From Moraxella canis (GTDB lineage Bacteria; Pseudomonadota; Gammaproteobacteria; Pseudomonadales; Moraxellaceae): 64,000 nucleotides of DNA. This document shows positions 54,511 to 63,452 of this stretch, one piece after another. The notes below the pieces were generated by a model. The model searched no databases. It saw only the letters and a program-made list of their open reading frames with translations, and was not told the DNA's origin. The stretch's first letter is position 1; every line of letters starts with the position of its first letter. The position numbers were made by a program, and so were the translations under genes. The stretch covers positions 1 through 64,000 of the forward strand of contig NZ_MUXT01000009.1 of assembly GCF_002014965.1 (NCBI RefSeq), in the 5' to 3' direction.

Positions 54511-54930
54511 ATGTCAAGTCCTAAAACAGAAATAAGACGGGGTCGTCATGTGGTATTTAATCTTCATGTACATTTGGTCTTTGTGGCTAAATATCGTAGA
54601 AAAGTGTTTACCAAAGAGATTTTAGACGATATGCAGGTTATCTTTGAGGAAGTTTGTTCAAAGTTTGAGGCACAATTAGTCGAGTTTGATGGTGAAAACG
54701 ACCATGTGCATTTATTGGTGGTTTATCCGCCTAAAGTGGCTATTTCTAGTTTGGTGAATAGCTTGAAAGGCGTGTCTAGTCGGCTATTGCGTAAGAAAGA
54801 ATACCCGTCCATCAAAGGGCAGTTATGGGATGATGCGTTGTGGTCGCCTAGCTATTTTGCAGGTAGTTGTGGTGGTGCTCCAATTGAGATTATCCGCCCG
54901 TACATTGAACAGCAAAATACACCTCACTGA
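54511..54930 (+). CDS. tnpA: IS200-like Y1 transposase TnpA
   Basis: HUH single-strand transposase of 139 residues. The HUH motif is HVH at residues 65-67 (ENDHVHLLVVYPP), and the catalytic Tyr is Tyr131 in RPYIEQQ. The family blocks GRHVVFNLHVHLVFVAKYRRKVF and WSPSYFAGSCGGAP are intact, so the protein is probably active and could move this element or a related one. The ATG lies directly at the break point of the tnpB remnant, so the original divergent promoter region was lost or reduced and the source of its transcription is unclear. Confidence 0.93.
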   Translation: MSSPKTEIRRGRHVVFNLHVHLVFVAKYRRKVFTKEILDDMQVIFEEVCSKFEAQLVEFDGENDHVHLLVVYPPKVAISSLVNSLKGVSSRLLRKKEYPSIKGQLWDDALWSPSYFAGSCGGAPIEIIRPYIEQQNTPH

Positions 54931-55057
54931 ATACCATCTTTGTGTAAGCATGGTTATGGGGTTGCCTTATATCCACCGCCTAGAGTCGGTGGTTTTACGG
55001 CAACGACAGATAAATTGACAGCGACTATAATAAAGTTGTTATAATCAACATATCAAG

Positions 55058-55089
55058 AACAAGGGGTAAAAGCTGCTCCTTGTTTTTTA
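55058..55089 (+). terminator. Terminator before tilS, probably the native accA terminator
   Basis: Stem AACAAGG (55058-55064) with CCTTGTT (55078-55084) and a T run. It lies 40 bases beyond the IS end; in the reconstructed site without the IS it would be about 40 bases after the accA stop. Confidence 0.7.
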
Positions 55090-55107
55090 TTGGAGTTGGT
55101 AAAGTTT

Positions 55108-56472
55108 ATGACTGACGATCTTTTGACACCCTTATCGACAGCTTTTGAAGGGCTGGCATTGCCCGCTCATGCTAAGTTATATCTGGCTTGCAGCGGCGGC
55201 AGGGACTCATTGGCTTTGGCTTATGCCTGCTTGATGTTGTATCGGCAAGGTGTGATAAAAACTTTGCCCACACTATTGCATGTGCATCATGGGTGGCAGG
55301 CGGCAAATGATACTTGGGCGCAGCTGGTAGAAAGATGGTCGGACGAGCATGGGTTTGAGTGTCAAGTTTTGAAAGTCAATTTACCAAAAAATAGCGAAAC
55401 ACACGCTCGCGAAGCACGCTATCATGCCTTTGGCAAGGTCATGAACCAAGGTGATGTGCTAATGCTTGCACACCATGCACATGATCAAGCCGAAACTGTG
55501 CTGATGCGGCTGGTTTCGGGCGCAGGACTCCAAGGGCTATCGGGCATGAAAGCCTGGCAAGCCAAAACTGTGCGCACAGATGAGACGACCAAAACCATCA
55601 CACTGTGGCGACCATGGCTTACGATATCTAGAGATAAGATCAGTCAATTTGCCAAAGCTCATGCGCTGCCCTATGTGGATGATGTGACTAACACTGATCC
55701 TGCCTATGCCCGAGGGCGCATTCGTCAAGATATCTTGCCACATCTTTTGGCACTCAATCCTAAGGCGATTGAGAATATCAGTCGGTCGGCTGATCTGCTA
55801 TCGACGGCATCTGCCCTGGTGGATCAGCAGATGAAGACTTTGCTGGCATCTTTGGCGCATCCTGCCAGCCAAACGCCTTATCAGCGAGTGCTTGCCATTC
55901 AGGATTTTTTCAATTTATCAGAGCCTGAGCAGACACTGGCGCTACACCGCTGGCTTCAAGGTGATGAACCGCTGCCACCAAGTCATCAGCTGAGTCGTCA
56001 GGTTATTGAGATGATTTGCCGACAGGATAATGATCATAGCAGTCAGCTACTGTGGCAAGCTGCGCGTTCGGCTTATGTTCTGTGTCGCTATGATGACTGC
56101 CTATATCGTTACCGTGCTGATGTGTGGCAGCTATTTGGCACACACATGGCAGAGGCGCTGGCGGATGACCATGGGTGGGTGCTGGCGGATGATGGCAAAT
56201 GTCAGCTAAGGCTGATGGCAGATATTAGCCACATTCAAAAAATCACCAAAAAAGAGTCGCTCATCATCGGAAAGCACCACTATAAAGGCAAAAAACTGGC
56301 TCAAAAACTCAGGCTTCCACCTTGGCTAAGAGCGCATCTGTGGCGAATCACGGTGCATGATCGCCAATATTTGATAGCGCCGATGATGGCGTGGGACTTA
56401 AGTAGCGGTCAGCGTTTGGATAACTTTGCACCAATAGGGCGAATGGTGTACAATGCGTTTGATTCCCATTAA
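55108..56472 (+). CDS. tilS: tRNA(Ile)-lysidine synthase
   Basis: Modifies the wobble C of tRNA-Ile(CAU) to lysidine so that it reads AUA. The PP-loop ATPase motif SGGRDS is at residues 29-34. Further conserved blocks are LHVHHGWQAANDTW, NSETHAREARYHAF, LMLAHHAHDQAETVLMRLVSGAGLQGLSGM and, after the PP-loop domain, DPAYARGRIRQDILPHL. The C-terminal part (about 360-455) forms the tRNA-binding domain. The ATG at 55108 is preferred over a TTG at 55090. It is commonly next to accA, and here the IS lies between the two genes. Confidence 0.95.
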   Translation: MTDDLLTPLSTAFEGLALPAHAKLYLACSGGRDSLALAYACLMLYRQGVIKTLPTLLHVHHGWQAANDTWAQLVERWSDEHGFECQVLKVNLPKNSETHAREARYHAFGKVMNQGDVLMLAHHAHDQAETVLMRLVSGAGLQGLSGMKAWQAKTVRTDETTKTITLWRPWLTISRDKISQFAKAHALPYVDDVTNTDPAYARGRIRQDILPHLLALNPKAIENISRSADLLSTASALVDQQMKTLLASLAHPASQTPYQRVLAIQDFFNLSEPEQTLALHRWLQGDEPLPPSHQLSRQVIEMICRQDNDHSSQLLWQAARSAYVLCRYDDCLYRYRADVWQLFGTHMAEALADDHGWVLADDGKCQLRLMADISHIQKITKKESLIIGKHHYKGKKLAQKLRLPPWLRAHLWRITVHDRQYLIAPMMAWDLSSGQRLDNFAPIGRMVYNAFDSH

Positions 56473-56532
56473 TCCATCAGATATCCATGCTTGTATGCTA
56501 AGAATATCAGTCAAAGACGGCGGAGAAAACAG

Positions 56533-57375
56533 ATGACGGATTTTAGTGCGCTCAATGAAAAAACCATCAGCTTCATTGGCGGTGGTAATATGGCAAGAGC
56601 CATCATCGATGGGCTTTTAAAAGCAAAACACGAGCATCATTTAACCCTAAATTTGGGGGTCTCTGACAGCGATCCTTCCAAGCTTGATGAGTTTATTGCC
56701 AAAGGATTGAGTGCGGTCAGTCCTGATGACGCCAAGCAAATCATCGAGGGCGCCGATGTTGTGGTATTGGCGGTTAAGCCCCAGGTCATGCGTGATGTGG
56801 CTGGTAGCATCGCACCGTATCTGAATGAGCAAATCGTCCTATCCATCGCAGCAGGACTGTCTGTGGATACTTTGTCAGATATGCTTGGCGGCTATCGTAA
56901 CATTGTGCGCTGTATGCCTAATTTACCTGCCAGCCAAGGCTTTGGAGCATCTGGGCTATACGCCTCAAACCCAAGCGAAGCAGCACGCTTGATGACTCAA
57001 AACATCATGCAGGCTTCAGGCATGGTTTCTTGGGTGGAAGATGAGTCACTGCTGCACGCTGTGACCGCAGTGGCAGGCTCAGCGCCAGCTTACTTTTTTT
57101 ATGTGCTTGAAAATATGATTGCCAAAGCGGTGGAAATGGGACTGTCGCCAGAGGATGCACACGCTTTGGCAGTGCAAAGTATGCGCGGCGCAGCAGCTTT
57201 GGCAAAAGACCAAGACCCTGCGACGCTGCGAGAGCAAGTCACCTCCAAAGGCGGCACCACCGCTGCAGCGCTTGATTGCTTATATCGAGACGATGTAGGC
57301 GGTGCTTTTGCTCGCGCCATGCAGGCGTGTAGCGATCGCAGCTTTGAGCTGGGTCAGACGCTCAGTCAGAGCTAA
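56533..57375 (+). CDS. proC: Pyrroline-5-carboxylate reductase
   Basis: Last step of proline synthesis, reducing P5C with NAD(P)H. Rossmann motif IGGGNMARAIIDGLL at residues 15-29; the signature ESLLHAVTAVAGSAPAYFFYVLENM and the C-terminal LREQVTSKGGTTAAAL are both intact. 280 aa is normal length. The start at 56533 follows GGAG at seven bases; an upstream TTG at 56491 is unlikely. It lies 60 bases after tilS and 25 bases before yggT, a typical proC-yggT pair. Confidence 0.96.
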   Translation: MTDFSALNEKTISFIGGGNMARAIIDGLLKAKHEHHLTLNLGVSDSDPSKLDEFIAKGLSAVSPDDAKQIIEGADVVVLAVKPQVMRDVAGSIAPYLNEQIVLSIAAGLSVDTLSDMLGGYRNIVRCMPNLPASQGFGASGLYASNPSEAARLMTQNIMQASGMVSWVEDESLLHAVTAVAGSAPAYFFYVLENMIAKAVEMGLSPEDAHALAVQSMRGAAALAKDQDPATLREQVTSKGGTTAAALDCLYRDDVGGAFARAMQACSDRSFELGQTLSQS

Positions 57376-57400
57376 TTTTTATCCATTATAGATATCATTT

Positions 57401-57964
57401 ATGAATTCATTGTCTTTTGTTTTGACAAACATGCTCATCAACTTTGCTTTGATGCTCTTGTTTGTGCGCTTTATGATTCAGCTGGCACAGATTGATGGCA
57501 GTGAGCCTTTGGCGCGTGCAACCTATCGCTTAACTGGCGTGGTTGATATTTTTACTCGTATTTTCCCAAACATGGGTGATGGGCGTATCAGTTTGGCAGC
57601 GGTGGTTTTGATGCTGCTGCTATATCTGATTAATATCGCCGCTAATAATGCCATTTTAGGCGTCTCAATGACTGGCATAGAGCTGTTTTTTGTCGGCTCT
57701 TTGAGCGCCATTATGAAGTTTTTACAATTGGTGCGTTATACGATGATCGCATCGGCGGTCTGTAGTTTATTGGTCGTTTTTTTAAATATCAATAACAGCA
57801 TAATGTTCGTGCTGATGCAACTGTCTGAGCCGATCGTGGCGCCATTTCGTCGCTTCGTACCAAATCTTGGTATGATTGATTTATCATTTTTGGCGGCGCT
57901 ATTTAGTTTGCTTTTGTTAGAAAATTTTATTGGCATCATTGGCAGGCACATTTGGGGCGGCTAA
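57401..57964 (+). CDS. yggT: YggT family membrane protein
   Basis: Inner-membrane protein of 187 residues with two YGGT repeats. The first repeat ends before residue 60, and the second has LSEPIVAPFRRFVPNLGMIDLSFLAALFSLLLLENFI near 140-178, in which EPIVAPFRR and PNLGMIDLSFL are the family signature. About four hydrophobic helices. YggT proteins are linked to osmotic tolerance and chromosome or division functions in different species, so the role here is unknown. It follows proC, as is common in bacteria. Confidence 0.9.
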   Translation: MNSLSFVLTNMLINFALMLLFVRFMIQLAQIDGSEPLARATYRLTGVVDIFTRIFPNMGDGRISLAAVVLMLLLYLINIAANNAILGVSMTGIELFFVGSLSAIMKFLQLVRYTMIASAVCSLLVVFLNINNSIMFVLMQLSEPIVAPFRRFVPNLGMIDLSFLAALFSLLLLENFIGIIGRHIWGG

Positions 57965-57973
57965 GCCATGATC

Positions 57974-58004
57974 AATCGGGACAAATATGTGTCCCGATTT
58001 TTTT
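57974..58004 (+). terminator. yggT terminator
   Basis: Perfect 10-bp stem AATCGGGACA (57974-57983) with 57990-57999 and a T run, between convergent yggT and thiD. Confidence 0.88.
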
Positions 58005-58025
58005 ATCCATTGAATTTTCGATCAC

Positions 58026-58829
<804 letters not shown>

Positions 58830-58948
58830 TTATCTCCCAGTATCACAATCATTCATTGAGTATGGTAGCAAATTTTTGATAAATCGGGCGAATTTTCTCA
58901 GGCTTTAGCAAAAATCGCAAAATTTTTTCATATTTTTATTAAAACCGC

Positions 58949-58976
58949 TTGCAATCGTTGGTAATTTTGATATAAT
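58949..58976 (+). promoter_or_regulatory. Promoter of tRNA-Ser(GCT)
   Basis: TTGCAA (58949-58954) and TATAAT (58971-58976) with 16-base spacing, then an AT-to-GC transition about 70 bases before the tRNA. Space between -10 and tRNA carries no other feature. Confidence 0.65.
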
Positions 58977-59047
58977 TATCGCCCACAACGACAGGCGAAA
59001 TCATCACAGATGACCAAGTAAATTAGCAATTTACCTAGCCTAAGTTC

Positions 59048-59139
59048 GGTGAAGTGGGTGAGTGGCTGAAACCAGTTCCCTGCTAAGGAACCATACCTAA
59101 TTACGGGTATCGAGGGTTCGAATCCCTCCTTCACCGCCA
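59048..59139 (+). tRNA. tRNA-Ser (anticodon GCT)
   Basis: Class II tRNA of 92 bases: acceptor GGTGAAG (59048-59054) with CTTCACC (59129-59135), discriminator G, encoded CCA; anticodon loop CTGCTAA gives GCT; long variable arm and a GTTCGAATC T-loop are present. Confidence 0.97.
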
Positions 59140-59195
59140 TTTATTTTCTTAGTCGGCTTTAAGTTCAATGCTTAGAAAATAAATTAAAAAAGTGC

Positions 59196-59223
59196 TTGAC
59201 ATACAAAATAATCACTGTATAAT
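59196..59223 (+). promoter_or_regulatory. Promoter of tRNA-Arg(ACG)
   Basis: TTGACA (59196-59201) and TATAAT (59218-59223) at 16-base spacing, a near-consensus promoter, 43 bases before the tRNA 5' end. Confidence 0.8.
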
Positions 59224-59266
59224 AGCCGCCACAACGAATGATGTTACACAATATCTAAGTTGATCC

Positions 59267-59343
59267 GCACCCGTAGCTCAGTTGGATAGAGCACTTGGCT
59301 ACGAACTAAGGGGTCGGGAGTTCGAATCTCTCCGGGTGCGCCA
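59267..59343 (+). tRNA. tRNA-Arg (anticodon ACG)
   Basis: 77-base tRNA: acceptor GCACCCG (59267-59273) with CGGGTGC (59333-59339), discriminator G and CCA; D-loop TAGCTCAGTTGGA; anticodon loop CTACGAA gives ACG, whose A34 is normally converted to inosine. Confidence 0.98.
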
Positions 59344-59350
59344 TATTATG

Positions 59351-59385
59351 AAAATCACCGAATTTATGATTCGGTGATTTTTTTG
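59351..59385 (+). terminator. Terminator after the tRNA genes
   Basis: 12-bp perfect stem AAAATCACCGAA (59351-59362) with 59370-59381 and T run after the tRNA-Arg. Confidence 0.9.
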
Positions 59386-59480
59386 TGGGCTATTTGAGTA
59401 TCTTAGTATGGCATGCAATTTATGCATCCAAATTCAAATCATGATACAATAGCCCAACTTTTCTTTTTGACACACCAGCC

Positions 59481-60095
59481 ATGCCAAACACCTCTCATTC
59501 AGCGCCTGCTTCTTCATCACAGATGCCCACCGTCGCCAAGCCTGCGGTGCGCTTGGCTGCGATCGTTTATGATGGCATGTTGATTTTGGCGATGCTGTTT
59601 TTGGTGGGTGCGGCACTCGCTGTGTTGGGTACGGTGCTGTTTTTGGATGTGGGCACCACTTCCCAAGAAGCCGAAACATTGCCGATTTGGTATCAAAATG
59701 CGGTGATGACACCTGCTTTTGTGCTGACCTTGGTGGGATTTTATGGGATTTTTTGGCGCAAATCAGGTCAGACGCTGGGTATGCAGACATGGCGCCTAAA
59801 AACAGTCAATGATCAAGGCGGGCTGCTAACATGGCGCCAAAGCTTTGTGCGTATCATCAGTGCCTGTCTTTTGCCCGCACTATGTGCGGTGATCGGAGCG
59901 CTATTACATGGCTCAAAACTTGCCATTTTGGTGGCGGCAGTGCTTGGATTTTTATTTAATTTTTTATTTTGTCTGTTTAATCGCCGTGGACTTGCGGTGC
60001 ATGATATGCTGTCAAACACCATCACCTTAAAGGTGCCAAAAATTGCCCATGAGTCGCTTTGGCAAACGCTTAAGCGCCGTAAAAATAAGGCGTGA
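59481..60095 (+). CDS. RDD family membrane protein
   Basis: A 204-residue membrane protein with the RDD pattern: AVRLAAIVYDGMLI (Arg-Asp region) near 22-35, GQTLGMQTWRLKTVNDQGG near 95-112, WRQSFVRIISACLLP near 115-129, and DMLSNTITLK near the end. Three or four hydrophobic helices. Family function is mostly unknown; some RDD proteins act in Na+/Li+ transport. A Ser/Pro-rich segment precedes the first helix. It follows the tRNA terminator and is convergent with hemN. Confidence 0.88.
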   Translation: MPNTSHSAPASSSQMPTVAKPAVRLAAIVYDGMLILAMLFLVGAALAVLGTVLFLDVGTTSQEAETLPIWYQNAVMTPAFVLTLVGFYGIFWRKSGQTLGMQTWRLKTVNDQGGLLTWRQSFVRIISACLLPALCAVIGALLHGSKLAILVAAVLGFLFNFLFCLFNRRGLAVHDMLSNTITLKVPKIAHESLWQTLKRRKNKA

Positions 60096-60131
60096 TATAT
60101 ATTCACGCCTTATTTGAGCTGATGATTTTGG

Positions 60132-61541
60132 TTAAATCACTTTAGAAAAACGGTTGGCATGTTTTTTGCCCAAATATTCATCAAATACCATCGCAATACT
60201 GCGCCCCAAAATTCGACCCTTGGGCAAGATGGTTATGCCATCATCATCAATCTGAACCAAGCCATCTTTTGCCATATCCTGTAAGCTCATGATTTCATTA
60301 GCAAAATACTCTTTTGGGTCAATGCCAAATTTTTGGTGCAAATCTTGAAAACTCATATAATCATGGCACAATAAATTCATGATCACATGGCGGCGTAGTG
60401 CGTCTTTGGCATCGCTTTGGATGTGCTTGACGGCAGGCAGTGCGCCCGACCTGATCGCATCTTGATAGTCGGCGAGCGCGGTGGGATTTTGTAAAATATG
60501 CTTGCCAATCTGACTGATGGCGCTCACCCCAAACCCCAATAAATCACACTCGCCCAAAATGGCATAACCTTGAAAATTACGGTGCAGCTTACCCTGGCGC
60601 TGCGCCACTGCCATCGCATCGTCTGGCTTGGCAAAGTGATCGATGCCGATGTATTGATAGCCTGCCTGACCAAGTGCCGTAATGATATTGCCAAACATGG
60701 CTAACTTATCAGCAGGGCTTGGCAAGTCTGCTTCACGGATCCGCTTTTGGGCTAAAAACCGATCGGGCAAATGCGCATAATTGAACACCGACAGGCGATC
60801 AGGCGACAATTTGATGATCTCTTGGATGGTCAAATCCATACTCTTAGGTGTCTGATGGGGCAGTCCATAAATCAAATCAATGTTGGTGGACACAAAGCCG
60901 AGCGCCTGTGCTTCTTGCATGACACTTTGGATCAGCTCAAGTGGCTGCACACGATTGACGGCGATTTGCACTTTTTGATCCAAATCCTGCACCCCAAAGC
61001 TGAGCCGATTAAATCCCAAATCTTTTAGCAATTTTAGGGTCGTTGGTCGCAGCTCGCGCGGATCGATCTCAATAGAAAAATCACCGTCATCAGCAAATAT
61101 AAATTCTTCCTGTAAAAACTGCCAAAGCGCTGATAGCTCATCGTCGCTCAAAAAGGTCGGCGTACCCCCACCAAGATGCAGCTGCTTGACCACAGACTGA
61201 CCACGCAGCAAAGATTTTTTGTGGCGAATCTCAGCAAATAAATAGGTCAAATAATCGCCAGCGTCACTGTTTTTTTTGGTGATGATTTTATTGCAGCCGC
61301 AGTAGTAGCACAGATGATGACAAAAAGGAATGTGAATGTATAACGACAGCGGCACGCTAGGATCGCGCTTTGCCAAAATGCTGGCTTCAACGCCTGACTC
61401 AATCGGCGCAAATTCTAAAGCGGTGGGATAGGAGGTATAGCGCGGACCTTGGCGGTTGTATTTTTGGATCAAAGCTTCGTCATAGCGGATGCCGTCAAAA
61501 TGCTTGGCGGTACGATGCGCATAAGGGTTTGGCGTGGTCAT
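60132..61541 (-). CDS. hemN: Oxygen-independent coproporphyrinogen III oxidase
   Basis: Radical SAM enzyme of heme synthesis under low oxygen. The 4Fe-4S motif CxxxCxxC is at Cys74, Cys78 and Cys81 (PFCHHLCYYCGCNK), preceded by the QGPRYTSYPTALEF segment typical of HemN. GGGTPTFLSDDE and FNRLSFGVQDLDQKVQIAVNR follow. Length 469 aa matches true HemN (457 in E. coli) better than the shorter HemW. ATG has GGATAA upstream. No FNR box was found in the upstream region by eye. Confidence 0.95.
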   Translation of the reverse strand: MTTPNPYAHRTAKHFDGIRYDEALIQKYNRQGPRYTSYPTALEFAPIESGVEASILAKRDPSVPLSLYIHIPFCHHLCYYCGCNKIITKKNSDAGDYLTYLFAEIRHKKSLLRGQSVVKQLHLGGGTPTFLSDDELSALWQFLQEEFIFADDGDFSIEIDPRELRPTTLKLLKDLGFNRLSFGVQDLDQKVQIAVNRVQPLELIQSVMQEAQALGFVSTNIDLIYGLPHQTPKSMDLTIQEIIKLSPDRLSVFNYAHLPDRFLAQKRIREADLPSPADKLAMFGNIITALGQAGYQYIGIDHFAKPDDAMAVAQRQGKLHRNFQGYAILGECDLLGFGVSAISQIGKHILQNPTALADYQDAIRSGALPAVKHIQSDAKDALRRHVIMNLLCHDYMSFQDLHQKFGIDPKEYFANEIMSLQDMAKDGLVQIDDDGITILPKGRILGRSIAMVFDEYLGKKHANRFSKVI

Positions 61542-61624
61542 AATTATCCATGGGATGTTTATAAGAGTAACTCGTATTATAACAAAATCCGCAAAGTTTT
61601 TCGGGGATTTTGGTGGAGAGCATC

Positions 61625-61738
61625 ATGGATTGGCAGACTGATTTGTATGAGATGGATGGTGAGCCATTTTGCTTGATCAATAAGGTAGCTGATCAGAACA
61701 GATGTGCTGCCATCTTTGCCAATCATATTAAGCCATAA
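61625..61738 (+). CDS. Possible 37-codon small protein between hemN and the exchanger
   Basis: A frame starting MDWQTDLYEMDGEP and ending NHIKP, with GGAGAG about five bases before the ATG. The frame could extend upstream to 61583 with GTG or ATT starts but the ATG has the best site. I do not recognise the sequence; it overlaps by 11 bases the 3' end of the convergent exchanger gene. It has a single Cys pair (CLINKV and RCAAI). Real, remnant or chance cannot be decided. Confidence 0.28.
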   Translation: MDWQTDLYEMDGEPFCLINKVADQNRCAAIFANHIKP

Positions 61739-62735
61739 CACTCATCGCAAGCCAAGCACTATAGCCAATAAAGCAGCTGATAAACATGAGCCCAACGCCG
61801 CGCCCAATTTGACCGTCTCGCTTGAGTGCCAACGCACAAAGCGCAAATAGCAGTAAAGTCACGCCGCTCATTACCACCGCATCACGGCTGAGCATTGCAG
61901 GCTCAACCTGCATTGGCATGATGATCGCCGCCACACCAACGACCCCTAGGGTATTAAATAGGTTTGAGCCAAGCACATTACCCAAAGCCATCTCAAACTC
62001 TCCGCGTCTGGCTGCGATCACTGATGACACAAGCTCAGGTAAACTGGTGCCAATGGCGACAATGGTCAAGCCGATGATCAAATCAGATAAGCCCCATAGC
62101 TTAGCAAGCTCAACTGCACCCCAGACGATGAGCCGTGAGCTGAGCACCAAGACAATCAAGCCAATGATCAGCTTGGCAAGAGATTTTGGGGTGCTGACGG
62201 TATTTGGGTCGGGCAGCTCATCTTCGGCAAGTTCATAGGCGTGTTCATCACTGGCAAGAATGGCGCTCTCTGAAGCAGCAGCGGCATGACGCTTAGCATA
62301 GATGATTTGCATGGCGATATTGGCTGCCAATATTAACAATAAGACCAGTGCATCAATTCGGCTCAAATGACCATCGATCATCAATCCTAAAGTGATGATG
62401 GTGGCGCTAATCAGCCACACAAAGTCTGTTTTAAGCACTTGTTTTTGGATGACGATGGGGGCAATCAAAGCGGTCACGCCCAGCACCAATAAAATATTGG
62501 CGATATTTGACCCAAAGGCATTACCCAAAGCAAGACCTGGGCTGCCAGCAAAGGCAGACAATGCCGAAACCACAATCTCGGGCGCTGAAGTACCCACTCC
62601 GATGATGAGCGCACCGATGAGCATTTTTGGCATATGATATTTGGTTGCGATAGCGACCGCACCATCAATAAAAACGTCAGCGCTATAAATTAAGATAACC
62701 AGTCCTACAATGACCGCTAAGATAGATAACAGCAT
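61728..62735 (-). CDS. Calcium/sodium antiporter, YrbG-like (CaCA family)
   Basis: Inner-membrane exchanger of 335 residues with ten or so helices in two repeats. Alpha-repeat motifs are clear: GVGTSAPEIVVSALSAFAGSPGLALGNAFGSN near 46-78 and GTSLPELVSSVIAARRGEFEMALGNVLGSNLFN near 225-260, each with the ion-binding Glu in SAPE/SLPE. A hydrophilic loop (about 140-185) joins them. Known relatives exchange Ca2+ for Na+ or H+. Upstream is a putative operon with pth about 40 bases away, both on the minus strand. Confidence 0.92.
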   Translation of the reverse strand: MLLSILAVIVGLVILIYSADVFIDGAVAIATKYHMPKMLIGALIIGVGTSAPEIVVSALSAFAGSPGLALGNAFGSNIANILLVLGVTALIAPIVIQKQVLKTDFVWLISATIITLGLMIDGHLSRIDALVLLLILAANIAMQIIYAKRHAAAASESAILASDEHAYELAEDELPDPNTVSTPKSLAKLIIGLIVLVLSSRLIVWGAVELAKLWGLSDLIIGLTIVAIGTSLPELVSSVIAARRGEFEMALGNVLGSNLFNTLGVVGVAAIIMPMQVEPAMLSRDAVVMSGVTLLLFALCALALKRDGQIGRGVGLMFISCFIGYSAWLAMSVMA

Positions 62736-62772
62736 AATACAATCTTTTGATAAAAACTAAAGTCAGTACAGA

Positions 62773-63354
62773 TCAGTTGGGAAGCTTAAAGCCGTTGATC
62801 TGATTGCGCGCACGCTCCAGATCGCCAGACACAATCTCACCAAGTGACGACACAGCGCAATCGATGGCAGCATCAATGCTGATGCGCTCATCGGTAGGGG
62901 GTTTACCAAGCACATAGCCGCTCACCTGCGATGAATGAGCAGGGCGACCGATACCGATGCGCAAGCGATGAAACTGAGCGCCAATGTGCGGCACGATGTC
63001 TTTTAAGCCATTGTGCCCACCATGACCGCCGCCAGTTTTAAGCTTAATACTGCCTGCAGGGATATCCAGCTCATCATGAGCGATCAAAATGCTGCCTGTA
63101 TCTATGCCATAAAACTTGGCAAAAGGTACCACGGACTGCCCCGAGCGATTCATAAAGGTTTCGGGTAGTAGCAATCTAACCTCTTGTCCGTGGATTAGTC
63201 CTCGTCCGACTCGACCATGAAATTTCTTATCAAAAGCCAAGCTGATGCCAAATTTATCGGCAAGCTGTTCAACAAACCAAAACCCTGCGTTATGCCGAGT
63301 GTGTTGATATTGTGCGCCCGGATTGCCAAGTCCGACAATGAGTTTGATGGTCAT
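62773..63354 (-). CDS. pth: Peptidyl-tRNA hydrolase
   Basis: Releases peptidyl-tRNA dropped from ribosomes. The catalytic His is His21 in HTRHNAGF, with the N-terminal GLGNPGAQY motif before it; FMNRSG, LIAHDELDIPAG and GHNGLKDI follow. Length of 193 aa is usual. ATG 63354 is preferred over TTG at 63360, with AGGAG ten bases upstream. It lies just after rplY on the same strand; rplY-pth is a common pair, and here a terminator lies between them. Confidence 0.96.
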   Translation of the reverse strand: MTIKLIVGLGNPGAQYQHTRHNAGFWFVEQLADKFGISLAFDKKFHGRVGRGLIHGQEVRLLLPETFMNRSGQSVVPFAKFYGIDTGSILIAHDELDIPAGSIKLKTGGGHGGHNGLKDIVPHIGAQFHRLRIGIGRPAHSSQVSGYVLGKPPTDERISIDAAIDCAVSSLGEIVSGDLERARNQINGFKLPN

Positions 63355-63402
63355 AGTCAATCGACTCCTGCTTTTTTGATCAATTTGGATGTTCTCATAA
63401 AT

Positions 63403-63435
63403 AAAAAACCAGTAAGCAAGTTACTGGTTTTTTGA
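63403..63435 (-). terminator. rplY terminator
   Basis: Perfect 13-bp inverted repeat AAAAAACCAGTAA (63403-63415) with 63421-63433, loop of five, flanked by A and T runs, so it can serve the minus-strand rplY. Confidence 0.88.
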
Positions 63436-63452
63436 ACGCTTAAGCAATCAGA

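Larger units (their letters stand above)
53541..55014. mobile_element. IS200/IS605-family element with tnpA and truncated tnpB
   Basis: An element of about 1.47 kb holding tnpA (plus) and a tnpB remnant (minus), in divergent arrangement. The end beside accA has the hairpin CCCCGC (53551-53556) with GCGGGG (53565-53570). The other end has a long imperfect palindrome, GTTGCC (54961-54966) with GGCAAC (54999-55004), enclosing CCACCG (54973-54978) with CGGTGG (54987-54992). The pentamer TTGAC occurs at 53541-53545 and again at 55015-55019, which fits target choice without target duplication. Exact borders are inferred. Confidence 0.85.

Noticed and set aside
55015..55045. TTGACA and TATAAT with 19-base spacing just after the IS
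   Set aside because: The -35 overlaps the target pentamer and the transcript would meet the terminator at 55058 almost at once, so a real promoter for tilS is doubtful.
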